Shown here piece after piece: positions 1-11,095 of a DNA stretch of 64,000 nt (position 1 is its first letter; each line of letters opens with the position of its first letter). A model generated the notes under the pieces. That model was not told the origin of the DNA, did not search any database, and worked only from the letters and a program-made list of their open reading frames with translations. Origin of the DNA: Flaccisagitta enflata (lineage: Eukaryota; Chaetognatha; Sagittoidea; Aphragmophora); contig OZ231128.1 of assembly GCA_965153355.1 (NCBI GenBank), positions 27,714,001 through 27,778,000 on the forward strand. The letters run 5' to 3'. The position numbers were made by a program, and so were the translations under genes.

Positions 1-68
1 TCCTCCTGAAGGTCACCTTTCTTTTCGATGCACCCTCCTCCTCAGGGTCACCTTTCTTTTCGACTCAC

Positions 69-218
69 CAGGGGATTTGGGTGTGGTCATCATATGAGTC
101 CCTCCGGAAGCGGAAGCGCCAAAAATGAGGCCGCGTTTATGAAGCGAAGAAACGATGAGAATGACGAGCAACGAAATCACCAACACGCAAATGCCCGCGA
201 TCACCCACGTCACCCGAC
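69..218 (-). CDS. Transmembrane exon of an Ig-superfamily membrane protein
   Basis: This 150-base exon lies between a cag acceptor, preceded by a long CT tract, and a gtgagt donor. Read on the minus strand it encodes RVTWVIAGICVLVISLLVIL and then a basic stop-transfer segment (SSLHKRG). This is the membrane span and start of the cytoplasmic tail of a type I protein. It enters and leaves in phase 1, the same phase as the upstream exons at 3985-4119 and 10624-11095, so the three join in one frame. The rest of the tail must lie left of the window. The hydrophobic segment and splice sites are read directly; membership of the Ig gene is inferred from strand, order and phase. Confidence 0.72.
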
Positions 219-221
219 CTG

Positions 222-237
222 ATGTGTGAGAAAGAGA

Positions 238-321
<84 letters not shown>
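222..321. repeat. (GA)n microsatellite
   Basis: About 100 bases of GA with a few GAAA units. On the minus strand it forms the CT-rich tract directly before the acceptor of the transmembrane exon. Confidence 0.97.
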
Positions 322-325
<4 letters not shown>

Positions 326-462
326 AAAGAAAAATAAAGAAGTCGAAATACTGTTTCGGTCGATTCCCAAAACAAATCGTCAACTTACATGCAATGAGAC
401 ACTTGCTGCTGAATTGACTCATATATTAATCGGATGAAAAATATCACAAAATGGGCTAGTGC

Positions 463-465
463 ACA

Positions 466-517
<52 letters not shown>
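463..517. repeat. (CA)n microsatellite
   Basis: Dinucleotide array of about 27 units that ends just before repeat element B1. Confidence 0.97.
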
Positions 518-519
<2 letters not shown>

Positions 520-584
520 GCCGTGGAGAGAAATGGCGGGCCCCCCTTCTAGCCCATATGGTCGGGCCCCCCTTCCCCCTTTTT

Positions 585-1051
585 GGGCAGCGGCCCCAAA
601 GGGCCGATGTCCTATAGAACACAGGGGGGAATTTCCAGACGTCCGTCCGTCCGTCCGTCCGTCCGTCCGTCCGTCCGTCCGTCCGTCCGTCCCCCCCGTT
701 GGCCATCAAGACCTCAAATCTGCCCTCCCAGCCCTCAATTTAGTCTTCGAGGCCTCAAATCAGCCATCCAGGCTTATAATCAGCCCCCTCAGCCTCAAAT
801 CTTCCACCAGACCTCAAATCTGCCCTCCAGACCTTCAATTAGCCTCTAAAGCATCAAACCAGCCGACTGTGGCTCAAATTTGCCCTCAAAACCTCAAATC
901 TGCTCTCCAAGCCTTAATTCTGCCCTCCAGCCTTCAAATATACCTTCAGTGGCCTAAATTAGTCATTGAAGGCCTGAAATATGCCCCCTCAGGACGTCTG
1001 GAAATTCCCCCCTGTGTTCTACAGGACATCGGCCCTTTGGGGCCGCTGCCC
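585..1051. mobile_element. Foldback element, family B, copy 1
   Basis: The left arm (585-642) starts GGGCAGCGGCCCC and runs through 'gatgtcctatagaacac' to 'gacgtcc'. It returns as an inverted copy at 992-1051. The loop holds a (GTCC)n array (640-692) and then about 13 degenerate 20-bp repeats of the form 'cctcaaatctgccctcc'. The flank 1052-1125 (agcaggg...gggtaccgctgaccat) recurs beside other B copies, so the mobile unit is longer than the arms. No coding capacity is seen. Confidence 0.85.
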
Positions 1052-1204
1052 TGCTCTCACTCCACTTCATCACTGAATCACTTCCAGCAGGGCATCGGGT
1101 ACCGCTGACCATGTGCGATCCTTGGATGACTAGTTCTCTATACCCCCTATATTCTCTACATTTTAAATTAATTATCATCAATGCATTGTTTTAAAAGGTT
1201 CTCA

Positions 1205-1921
1205 TACAGTGGAAACCTGATATAACGGTTTTGAAGGGACTTGGGAATTTTGGTTGTTAAATCCGAATGTTGTTAAATCGAATTACCATTTTGATAATTT
1301 TCTTATGAAAAAAAAGCTGAAGTAAAATCAAATTAGCCTATATATATGCTGAATGAATTTCAGTGGTTAACTATTCATGCAATTAGCAAACAGAGCGAGA
1401 GATTTACAGATGGAGCCTTTGATATGCTTGTTTTAATATATTCATGATGAATTATTGTATATAATATACTATAACTTTTTAGCTAGTATAGAATATTGTA
1501 ATACTTATATAAAAATCCATTTTGATTTAAATCTATCTTAACAAAAATAATAAAAATATTCATTTTTATTCCATAATTTTTGTATTTCTTTTATTATTTT
1601 TTCCATGCACTTGTTTGAATTTTTTATTCAAACCTTTTTAGTTTTTGTAATATTAAATGTTAGCTAAAATGATAATTAATCATGAATAGATTTATTGTCA
1701 AATCAATCAAAATATACATCAATACTGTTAAATTAGGTGAAAAGTTTCTACGGGACCAAAAAATAAAACCTGTAAATCAGGTTTAGCTGTTAAATCAGGT
1801 GTTGTTTTATCAGGAAAAATTAACATTGTAAAAACCTATAAAATTTTGGGACCTAAGCATCATGGTTGCTAAATCAGAAGTGCTGTTAAATCAGGTGCCG
1901 ATAAGGCAGTAGTCCACTGTA
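1205..1921. mobile_element. pogo/Tigger-like MITE with TA target site
   Basis: The ends read TA-CAGTGGA and TCCACTG-TA, as in Tc1/mariner-pogo elements, and the start 'cagtggaaacctgatataac' resembles Tigger termini. The AT-rich interior repeats 'gttaaatcaggt'-type motifs near both ends. No transposase frame is present, so it is non-autonomous. Confidence 0.7.
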
Positions 1922-2017
1922 CTTATACCTCCAGGATTTGCAACCTGGCATTGGTTTTTGCTGAAATTTCTTTTTTCTATGTGAGAAAACAAAAAAAATC
2001 AGTAAAATACCCAGGGG

Positions 2018-2328
2018 TGTATATTATTGAGTCGCTTTTGATTTTTTTCCCCCCCTGCCTTTGATTTTCTTCCCCGCGACGCGTCGCGTCGCATTTTTTT
2101 ATCTATGATTTTCTTCCCCATAGAGCAATAAAACTATGTAGTTAAGGTTTAAAAAGTGTTAAATTGTGTTTTACTAATTGAGATTTTTTTGATTTAGAAC
2201 TGTCAAAAGTTATATTTTCCCCAAATTTTCTTTTTTTCTCTTTTTTCCCCCTTTGGTTTCCTTCCCCTTCTCCAGACCCTTTGATTCTTTTCCCCCCCCA
2301 CCGGGGGGGGGAAACTCAATAATATACA
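2018..2328. mobile_element. Small inverted-repeat element (MITE-like)
   Basis: TGTATATTATTGAGT at 2018-2032 is matched by the inverted ACTCAATAATATACA at 2314-2328. The interior has C-rich/G-rich tracts and repeats 'ttgattttcttcccc'. Confidence 0.65.
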
Positions 2329-2805
2329 GGCCTGAAAATACCTACACTAGATTGCAAGAAGAAAAAAATTTAAGTAATGAATAACAAAAATTTTAAAAGA
2401 TATAAAGCAATAATATTTATAGATTAAAAAAATGTCATAAAGAATTATTTATCATTTCAATCATTTTAAAAAGAACCTAAATTTGATTGAATTAGCTTAC
2501 TAAAGACAGAGTAAACTTTATCCTTAAATGGGTCAATATTTGAGATAAATTCAATAAGCATATCTAATTTGATCTAAATAGGCCTTTACTTTATCTTTAA
2601 AGTCTAATGAGGTCTAAGCATGATTAAATCTGAATTGGATCATAATCACAGAACCAGTTTTACCTTTCCCTACTTTATTCCTTTTATTTTCTCTCTTTTT
2701 TTTTTTATCTTTTTTTCTCTCCTTCTTCAGAGGCACCCGGGGCCCCCCTGAGGCCCGGGCCCCCCTTCTTGGAGGGGGGTGGACCCCCCTCTCCACGGCC
2801 CTGCA
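2329..2805. other. No gene recognised
   Basis: AT-rich single-copy-looking DNA up to about 2700, then a GC-rich piece (2730-2800) that resembles the flank of element B1 in inverted order. No coding signal is seen. Confidence 0.5.
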
Positions 2806-2837
2806 CACACACACATACACATACACATACACATACG

Positions 2838-2905
<68 letters not shown>
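2806..2905. repeat. (CA)n microsatellite
   Basis: About 50 units, interrupted by 'at' steps in the first third. Confidence 0.97.
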
Positions 2906-2908
<3 letters not shown>

Positions 2909-3114
2909 AAAAAAAGACTTAAGAGTCTCCCCTATAAGGCTTGGAGTTGGTAGCCTCTTCGCAGCTGACGATATTGCATAGATAGAAATGCTGTTTTTTT
3001 TCCTTTCTCTCGTCTGGTCTTGGTCATGGTCTTCCTCCAAGCGTTAAGAAATACGAATTCATAACCGCGGGTCAAAAGGTTTTCGTTAATACGCGACCAG
3101 AGAGCAAAAAAGAA

Positions 3115-3522
3115 CAAGGCCAACACCTATAAGTCGCGTGCGAGACTTACTGACTTAGAATGACTTAGAAAGACTTAGAATGCCTGAGAATGACTAAGAA
3201 TGACTTAGAATGACTTAGAATGACTTAGAATGACTTAGAATGACTTAGAATGACTTAGAATGACTTAGAATGACTTAAAATGACTTAAAATGACCAAAAA
3301 TGATGAAATGACCTAATGACCAAAAATGACTTAAAGTGCTTTAAAATGACTTAAAATGGCTCAGAATGACATAGAATGACTTAGAATGCCTTAAAATTAC
3401 TTAGAATGACTAAAAATGACTAAAAGAAATAAAAGTGATAAAAAAAGTAAAGTGTGACAGACCGACCGACAGACCGACAGACCGACGGACAAAGCGGGTT
3501 GTAGAGTCGCGTGCACGCGACT
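3115..3522 (-). mobile_element. Family A hairpin element, long form
   Basis: Runs from caaggcc to the terminal hairpin GTCGCGTGCACGCGAC followed by taaaa. The body is expanded by about 20 copies of a 10-bp repeat, 'tgacttagaa', and ends in a GACC/GACA array. It is the reverse orientation of the copies at 3606 and 4797. Confidence 0.8.
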
Positions 3523-3605
3523 AAAAAAAACTGAAGTCGCGTCGCCGCCTTTCAATTCTCGCACGGAGACCAGACTGTCTCTATCTCTATCTCTGTCTTC
3601 TTTTT

Positions 3606-3792
3606 AGTCGCGTGCAACGCGACTCTATACCCCGCTTTTTCCGTCCGTTCGTCCGTCAGTCTGTCTGTCACACTCTCTTTTTGTATGAATTCTATTCTGT
3701 GACCTCACTGCTCCTGCCCAAATGGTCTAGTGACCTCAAATATAGCTCCTGCCCACCCGCACGCGACTTGGGTGGCCGTGTATCCGGCCTTG
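3606..3792 (+). mobile_element. Family A hairpin element, short form
   Basis: Begins AGTCGCGTGCAACGCGACT after a T tract, then has a GTCC/GTCT array, the box 'cctgcccacccgcacgcgact' and the end 'tatccggccttg' before ttt. At about 187 bp it is a typical short copy. The first ten bases are complementary to GCACGCGACT near the other end. Confidence 0.88.
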
Positions 3793-3818
3793 TTTCTCTC
3801 TCTCTCCTCGCGCTGACC

Positions 3819-3932
<114 letters not shown>

Positions 3933-3984
3933 CGTGTGTGTATCGGCCATATACGCAATATCTATCGGTTTCCTAGTCTCTCAC

Positions 3985-4119
3985 CCAGGACGGCGTCGGA
4001 TCCGGTAAAGACTTTGGAGAGAGTGGCGTTGATTCCGTGAGAGTAGAGGGAACTTGGAACACGCCTCAACGTGATGTTCTTCGTAGCGTTGGCGTGGTTT
4101 CCATGCACGTGCAACGTCA
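3985..4119 (-). CDS. Extracellular exon of the Ig-superfamily protein
   Basis: A 135-base minus-strand exon between acceptor ttttcag and donor gtgaga. It is phase 1 on both sides and so fits between the exons at 10624-11095 and 69-218. It encodes TLHVHGNHANATKNITLRRV and then SSLYSHGINATLSKVF, with three possible N-glycosylation sites (NAT, NIT, NAT). These suit an extracellular stalk or the end of an Ig fold, although no second Ig cysteine is visible. Good GC content and codon use set it apart from the surrounding microsatellites. It is inferred to be the membrane-proximal part of the protein. Confidence 0.6.
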
Positions 4120-4139
4120 CTGAAAAGGAAACGTCAAGG

Positions 4140-4142
<3 letters not shown>

Positions 4143-4233
<91 letters not shown>

Positions 4234-4303
4234 AAGAAAGAAAGAAAGAAAGAGAAAGAGAGACAGACAGACAGACAGATAGACAGACAGACAGACAGAC
4301 ATA
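4143..4303. repeat. (GA)n, (GAAA)n and (GACA)n arrays
   Basis: Compound microsatellite: GA to about 4228, GAAA to 4258, then GACA/GATA to 4302. Confidence 0.96.
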
Positions 4304-4736
4304 AAACCGTACAGAATGAAAGAGAAAACGTTCGGTCGGAAAAATGAGGTAGAAGAAAAAAAAAAGGAGTGGAAAGAAGAGAGGTGGAAAAGTTAGTCAA
4401 GCGTTTATCTGGATGTGGGGCTTTTTGAAGAGAATGACAGAGTTCCGTGGTTACTCATAAATTTGCGCTTTGTAATACTGCAACTGTTAAAATAAGACAA
4501 ACAGATCATGAAATTCCAATGTTCACGAAAACAAAGCTCAGGAGTCAAGAAAATTCATGTCCTCCTACTTGTATTTTTATGAAAAATGATTTCCACTATT
4601 AGTTGTATTACTGCTCAAAACACGAGCGGGAGTTCCAAATTCTTTTCTTTTAAGGGCGTTTTTTGAAACACTACCCCTGCCCAAATCCATGAAAAATAAT
4701 CTTGGTTATGCGGCAAAATCTCACAGGGCCTTCGGT
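4304..4736. other. No gene recognised
   Basis: Unremarkable DNA without long frames, splice-flanked coding segments or recognised repeats. Confidence 0.5.
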
Positions 4737-4796
4737 AACCAGTTTCAAGCCCGACAAAGCTTCAAGCCCGACAATGTATATAACTTATTCATTTTT

Positions 4797-5367
4797 AGTC
4801 GCGTGCTACGCGACTCTACACCCCGCTTTGTCCGTCGGTCGGTCGGTCGGTCGGTCGGTCGGTCGGTTGGTCACACTTTACTTTTTTTATTCGTTTTATT
4901 CCTACTAGCTTATTTTAAGTCAAATAGGTCATTTAAAGTCAAATTAGATCATTTTAAGTCATTTTAAGTCAGTTTAAGTCAATTTAAGTCATTTGAGTTT
5001 TTTTAATAGTTTTCATCATTTTATTGATTTTAGGTCTGTTTAAGTCAATTTAGGTCAGTTGAATACAATTTCAGTAAATCTAGGTCAATTTAAGTCATTT
5101 TAAGTCATTTTATGTCAATTTAAGTCATTTAAAGTCATTTTATGTCAATTTAAATCAATTTAAGTTGTTTTAGTCACTAAATCATTTTAGTCATTTTAGG
5201 TCAATTCAAGTCAAATTAGGGCATTTTAAGTCATTTAAGGTCGTTTTAAATTATATTAAGTCATGTTATAAAAATTAAATTCAATAAAAGTCATTTTAGT
5301 TATGTGGTTATGTAATAAAGTAATTACATATATAAGTCTCGCACGCGACTTATAGGTGTTGGCCTTG
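4797..5367 (+). mobile_element. Family A hairpin element, long form
   Basis: Starts AGTCGCGTGCTACGCGACT, then a (GGTC)n run, about 30 degenerate copies of 'tttaagtcat', and 'tctcgcacgcgactta' before the end ggccttg. The undisturbed right arm of the surrounding inverted repeat shows the insertion point lies inside a run of T. Confidence 0.85.
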
Positions 5368-5491
5368 TTTTCTTGTATTCTACATAACAATTCTATACCA
5401 GAAATGGCAGCTATTTTCGATAAATAATTAATAACACACAGTCGCTTTCATTCTTCCCCTAAATATACTTTTTCTCCTCTTATTTTTTAAA

Positions 5492-5675
5492 CAAGGCTGG
5501 ATACACGGCTACCAAAGTCGCGTGCGGGTGGGCAGGGGCAACATTTGAGGTCACCAGACCATTTGGGCAGGAGCAGGGAGGTCAAAGAAATAAAATCATA
5601 AAAAAAAGTAAAGTGTGACCGACGGACCAACCGACCGACGGACAAAGCGGGTTGTAGAGTTGCGTGCACGCGACT
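5492..5675 (-). mobile_element. Family A hairpin element
   Basis: caaggctggatacacggc at the left, gtgtgaccgacgg core, and terminal hairpin (TGCGTGCACGCGACT, one stem base changed) followed by aaaaa. Confidence 0.87.
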
Positions 5676-5772
5676 AAAAAAGATTTTCTATTTATAAGCT
5701 GTAGTTCCATAGGAGTTTACGTCCAACAAACAGGGACGTTGGCCGACTTCCCTGACCGTACACCCATGAGTC

Positions 5773-5823
5773 GCTGCCCCTGCCCACCCGCACGCGACTT
5801 TGGTAGCCGTGTATCCGGCCTTG
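5773..5823 (+). mobile_element. Family A fragment (one end only)
   Basis: Only the 'cctgcccacccgcacgcgac' box and the tatccggccttg end are present. Confidence 0.75.
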
Positions 5824-6005
5824 TTTAAAGAATAAGAGGAGAAAAAGTATATTTAGGGGAAGGATGAAAGCGACTGTGTGTTATTAATTATTTATCGAAA
5901 ATAGCTGCCATTTCTGGTATAGAATTGTTATGTAGAATACTAGAAAAAAATGAATAAGTTATATACATTGTCGGGCTTGAAGCTTTGTCGGGCTTGAAAC
6001 TGGTT

Positions 6006-6325
6006 AGTCGTGTATCCAGTCATGTTCTCTAATATTCTAACAAATCTAACAAAAGATCGACTGGACACTGAAAAGAGAAGAAAGTTTTTCATTTTTACTG
6101 TCTGGGTCAAAAATGCGGGTCTGAGGGGCGCGGCCTTGCCATAATTAAACCCATGGATGATTAGTTCATAACTGAATGAGAAAAGAAGCGGGATGGACGG
6201 GGAAGGGGATGAGGGAAAACAAGGGGAAAGGGGGGGGGGGGTGAGAGGGGTTGAAATGGGACCGACTTGGAGGGAATAAAATGGGGGTGGAGGGCGGTAA
6301 CGCGATATGTAGGTTGTAATCAAAA
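6006..6325. other. No gene recognised
   Basis: Contains a poly-G run near 6230 and purine-rich sequence. No coding or repeat structure is seen. Confidence 0.5.
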
Positions 6326-6507
6326 CAAGGCAGGATACACGGCTATCCCAGTCGCGAGCGGGTGGGTAGGGGCTGTATTGGAGGTCAATTGATCATTAGC
6401 GCAGGAGCAGTGAGGCCATAGACCAAAAAAAAAAGTAAAGTGTGACGGACCGAAGGATGGATGGACGGACCAACAAAGCGGGGTGTAGAGTCGCGCAGCA
6501 CGCGACT
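6326..6507 (-). mobile_element. Family A hairpin element
   Basis: Complete copy from caaggcaggatac to the hairpin GTCGCGCAGCACGCGACT followed by aaa. Confidence 0.87.
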
Positions 6508-6982
6508 AAAAGTTATCAGAAGGTGAAACAGAGAAAAGTGAGGAATAACTATTAAGTAAGCAGAAGATAGAAGTCAGATAGCAAATAAGAGAAAGTAAGG
6601 ATGGAAAGGAAAAAGAAATGAAAGAGAGAGAAAAAAAAAGAAATGAAAAAAAGAAATACAAAAGTAATGCAGAAGAAAAAGGAAAAAAAAGGGTTAAAAA
6701 AAAAAGGAATAGGAAAAGCGAGGAAGGAAAGAGGATATGAGAGGAAATTAAGGTTTTCGCGCAGATAAGACGCGCGAGGCAGGCGAAGAATATGGAAGAG
6801 GCGCCAACCAGCACTGTGGTTTGACAAAGAATCAAAGGGCGAAAAAATTGATTAAAAAGAATAGTGTTTACTGTTTTAATATCAATCTTGCAATATTCCA
6901 AGATCCAACAGGTTTTTGTTAAAGATGTTTTAAGGAAAACTGAACAACTGCTTTAATTTATCACAAATGATTTTAAAAGAAA
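6508..6982. other. Purine-rich tract, no gene
   Basis: Strong A/G bias on the plus strand to about 6760. The frames on the minus strand are F/S/L-rich artefacts of this bias. Confidence 0.5.
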
Positions 6983-7177
6983 CAAGGCCAACACCTTACA
7001 GTCGCGTGCGGTCCTTAAGACCATAAGACTAAAAGACTAAAAGACTAAATGTAAATTGACTTAAAATGACTTAAAATGACGTAAAACGCAAACAAAAGCA
7101 AAGTGTTACCGACGGACCGACGGAAGGACCGACCAACAGACGGACAGAGTGGGTTGTAGAGTCGCGTGCACGCGACT
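6983..7177 (-). mobile_element. Family A hairpin element
   Basis: caaggccaacacc start, 'gacttaaaat' repeats, GACC array, and terminal hairpin GTCGCGTGCACGCGACT followed by aaa. Confidence 0.85.
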
Positions 7178-7359
7178 AAAAAGAAAATTTTAGGCTCGAA
7201 ATTTCATGTAGAGTCTACAATATCAATGAACCCAAACTTTGGGCCAAAGTGCAATTCGTATACCGCCCTCTTATTCAAGCCGAAGAGCAAGGATTAGATT
7301 ATGTCTGAGTGTACAAGGAATAAAAACGGAACACATACGGTATGTTGTGGGGTGTCAGA

Positions 7360-7365
<6 letters not shown>

Positions 7366-7417
<52 letters not shown>
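7366..7417. repeat. (GA)n microsatellite
   Basis: About 26 GA units. Confidence 0.97.
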
Positions 7418-7421
<4 letters not shown>

Positions 7422-7443
7422 AAGCATCTAAACGGGAGAAAAA

Positions 7444-8232
7444 CAAGGCCGGATACACGGCTACCCTAGTCGCGTGCGGGTGGGCAGGAGCAGTGCTGGA
7501 GAAGGTCACAAGGGCATCTGGGCAGGAGCCGTATGCTCGAAAAGCTCAAAAACGCCAAAAAAGTAATAGTCGCAAAAGCGTTAGATGGTCAGCGGTACCC
7601 GTGCCCTGCCTAGGTAGGTTGTGGTTAGGTTGAGGGGGGAGCAGGGCAGCGGCCCCGAAGGGGTCGATGACCTATGCTTTCACACATATGGGGGATTTTC
7701 TCCTTCTCCTCCTCCTCCTCCTCCGTCCCTCCCCCCTCAAATCACAGTCTCAAGGCCCAAATTCCAGTCTCGAGGCCCAAATCCCAGTCTTGAGGCCCAA
7801 ATCCCAGCTTCAAGGCCCAAATCCTAGCCTGGAGGCTGAGATTTGGGCCTCAAGGCCGGGATCTGGGCCTCTTGGCTGAGATTTTGACATTGAGGCTGAG
7901 ATTTGGGCTTCAAGACTGAAATATGGGCCTCCAGGCTAGGATTTAGGCCTTGAGGCTAGGATTTGGGCCTTGAAGCTGGGATTTGGGCCTCAAGACTGGG
8001 ATTTGGGCCTCGAGACTGGAATTTGGGCCTCGAGACTGTGATTTGAGGGGGGGGGGACGTAGAAGAAGGAGGAGAAGAAGGAGGAGAAGGAGAAAATCCC
8101 CCATACGTGTGAAAGCATAGGTCATCGACCCCTTCGGGGCCGCTGCCCAAAAAGGGGACCAACCGACCGACCGACCGACCGACCAACCGACGGACCGACA
8201 TAGCGGGGTGTAGAGTCGCGTAGCACGCGACT
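7444..8232 (-). mobile_element. Family A element split by a family B insertion
   Basis: The left part (7444 to about 7545) has the caaggccggatacacggct end and the 'gtcgcgtgcgggtgggcagg' box. The right part (8149-8232) has the GACC array and hairpin GTCGCGTAGCACGCGACT. A complete B foldback with its usual flank lies between them, so B arrived after A. Confidence 0.8.
7644..8148. mobile_element. Foldback element, family B, copy 2
   Basis: Arms start GGGCAGCGGCCCC and include 'gatgacctatgctttcacac' on the left, with the same in inverted order on the right. The loop is built of 'aggcccaaatcccagtctcg' repeats that switch orientation near 7835, giving a second, nested palindrome. Confidence 0.87.
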
Positions 8233-8325
8233 AAAAACAGAATCAGACAAACAAAATAAAGTGACAAACAAAATAAGGTGATAAAAACATATAGCATAAG
8301 TGGAGCGGAACTGCGGAAGGTTCTC

Positions 8326-8357
<32 letters not shown>

Positions 8358-8700
8358 TTTGTTGAGGAAAGAAAGATATAAAGACAGAAAGACAGAACTA
8401 AAGATAGGGGAAAAACAGACCACGCAACTCGCAAGAAACAAATCGAGATTTTAATGAAAAAAATGCGGCTGTCGTAACTGGAGAGACGGAAATAAGTATT
8501 GATTTGATGGCGCTCTCCGGCTTTATACGGCGAAGTAGAAAGTAATAACAGCTATTTGAAGGGGCTTTGTTGTACCCCCTTGGAAATTTCTCATTGCTAT
8601 AGAGCCTATACTGGATATGATAGGTCATGATTCAAGAAAGATGAAGATCGTTAACGACAAATTAAAAGACGCTGCTGGTGGAACATACGAGGGAACCCAC
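8233..8700. other. No gene recognised
   Basis: Holds a poly-A run (8327-8353) and otherwise unremarkable sequence. Confidence 0.5.
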
Positions 8701-8703
8701 GCC

Positions 8704-8711
8704 AACAACAA

Positions 8712-8790
<79 letters not shown>

Positions 8791-8815
8791 AACTACAACA
8801 AACAAACAAATTTGT
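8704..8815. repeat. (AAC)n and (AACGAC)n microsatellite
   Basis: Trinucleotide array that becomes a hexamer, 'aacgac', in the middle. Confidence 0.95.
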
Positions 8816-9438
8816 GATTGGCTGTCTTCGACTTGTCGCTGCGCATTTATGATTTTCTCAAAGCCATTACTTCTGCGTTTTGCGGGGAAATTTTGCGGCG
8901 ACCAAGTAAACAAGTCGTCAGTGGGAAGGAGAGAAAAATCAGCAGCCCAAAAAGGGTTGGAAAACCCTCGATACACCAAAAAGCATGGGTGTACGGGAAT
9001 GGACGTCAGGGACATCGGCCGACATCCCTGTTTGTCGGACTTACACCTCTGTCGGACTTTAGCCCATGTAGAAAACTAAAGCAAATTATGAAGAAAAAAA
9101 TGTAAGAAACAGGAGGAGAAAAAGCATATTCTGGGGAAAAATGAGAGAGACATTGGAAAAAGTATTGGCCGGTGGTTTCCATGGAAATTTGTGCCTTCAT
9201 TTTGAGTGTAAACTTGGCTCTTCCATGCATTTTTAAGAAACCTATGAATAGAAACGTCTATCGAAAAACAGAACGAAAAAGAGTGCAGAGAAAGCTAACA
9301 GAGAGATCCGTTTAGAGTTTTTTGCGAATGTGTAGGGTAACACCCTGTTTCTAAGCTCTTGCAGTGAAGCGATCTTTTGCTGATGATAAGTGTTTTTCTG
9401 ACAAATTAGGCTGTCATTCCTTGCATGAGAGTGTACAC
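8816..9438. other. No gene recognised
   Basis: Short frames of 60-120 codons exist on both strands but show no family resemblance or splice structure. Confidence 0.45.
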
Positions 9439-10160
9439 TTTTTTTTTTTATAAGCACCTCATTTATAAGCACGCCCAGCCTCAGATATTGGGAAAATTTA
9501 AGCACATTGCTAAGCATGCTCCAGGCTGAGATTTCCGATTTGAAAAAAATTTTGGGGCAATTTCTAGAATTATGCCAATTTTTAGACATTTTTGGTTGGA
9601 ATTTTACAAAAACCAATGGAAACTTTGATAAAAACTGAAATTATTTGAAATACTAATTTTTCAATACACTCAGGACTTTGATTTGATATTGATAGGAATG
9701 ACTTAATTAATCATAATACTTAAAATTATTGTAGCTTAGATACTATCATTTATAAGAATTAATTGTTGTTATAAGGACTACCAAAATCAAAATCAGGATA
9801 CTAAATAACACTGAAAATCTAAAAAAAGTTTATGTTGAATCAAGATACTAATTGCATATGCATCCCATGGTTTATATGAAATAAGGACAACGTCAATGAA
9901 AGATAGTATATATTTCTTTATACAAAATACATTCATTGCTGTATTTTATACTATACTTTATTCTATTCTATACAATACTCTTTGTTATACTGTTTTTTTC
10001 TACTTTACTGTGTACTGTGTACTCTCTCTCATATATACTGAATAGGATAATTACTGATAAATAATAAGCACGCATTTAAGCACATTTCAGCCTCGATAAT
10101 GAGATTTTGCTAAGCACGCTCAGCCTCATCCGACAAAGAGCGTGCTTATAAAAAAAAAAA
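9439..10160. mobile_element. Inverted-repeat element with TTATAAGCAC ends
   Basis: TTTTTTTTTATAAGCAC at the left is inverted at the right (10143-10160). Further 'taagcacg' and 'cagcctc' motifs repeat near both ends. The AT-rich interior has no coding frame. A non-autonomous DNA element of about 720 bp is the likeliest reading. Confidence 0.7.
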
Positions 10161-10386
10161 GTGTAGTTTAAGATTTGAAAAGAATAAACAAATGATGAAA
10201 CCTATTGGGCTTGAAGCTCTGTCAGACTCGAAACTGGTTGCCGACAGCCCTTTGAGATTCCGCGCCATACGCCTATGCCAACAAGAAATTGATATTTCAT
10301 TGGTTTCTTTTTCTCCCAAATTTATTTTGTTTGAGTTTCCGCTCCCTGTTTTGTATTCCGTCCTGTGTGGGCTGTGTAGTGTGTAA

Positions 10387-10576
<190 letters not shown>

Positions 10577-10623
10577 CCACTCAAGCGCGTCGCTACTCCA
10601 CACACACACAAGACAAAACGTAC

Positions 10624-11095
10624 CGATAATGATTTGCGGCACTTTGCCCAACGTGGACCATTGAATGGCCAAGGCGGCTTTCAAGTGATCGTTGGCTCCG
10701 TGCCATAACACGTTGGATTTGCCCATCTTGATCGGCGCCAACAATCCGCCGGTTTTGTTCCTCAGCGTCCACGAGATGTTCTTCGGCGGAATCGTGGGTT
10801 TGGCGGCGATTTCGCAGCTAAAGTTGGTCCATCCGGCGCCGACGGGAACGTCGTGACTGTCGAACGGACAACTGATCGTCGGACCGTGAAAGAAGTCCAG
10901 ACCGACGACTTTGGTCGCCGGGGAATATTTGCCTTCGGCCGAGGCGATTTGAAAGACGACGCTGTAACGACGCAAATCGTGATTGAGGAAAAGAGTCCGG
11001 TTTAAAACGACGACGCATCGAATGCCCGAAGGATCCGTGTATACGCGACGGTCGATGATCGCGTTGTCAACGGTACGACCCATCGCGTCCGTCAC
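10624..11095 (-). CDS. Ig-like domain exon
   Basis: A 472-base minus-strand exon with acceptor ctctcttag and donor gtacgt, entered in phase 0 and left in phase 1. It encodes the second half of one Ig-like domain (GRTVDNAIIDRRVY...GIRCVVVLNRT) and most of another. The second shows HGPTISCPF, then NFSCEIAAKP and the Ig core tryptophan in NISWTLRNKTGG, with several N-glycosylation sites. The exon is GC-rich and free of repeats. It joins in phase with the exons at 3985-4119 and 69-218, giving an adhesion- or receptor-like type I membrane protein. Its start resembles the plus-strand Ig exon at 59761 (GGQAVDNTIDMNK), so the two genes may be paralogues. Upstream exons were not identified. Confidence 0.8.

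Larger units (their letters stand above)
4737..6005. repeat. Large interrupted inverted repeat
   Basis: 4737-4796 plus 5368-5491 return inverted at 5826-6005, including 'aagcccgacaatgtatataa' and 'ggcagctattttcgataaat'. The left arm is split by the family A element at 4797-5367 while the right arm has no insertion at the matching point. A second A copy and an A fragment lie in the spacer. Confidence 0.8.
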
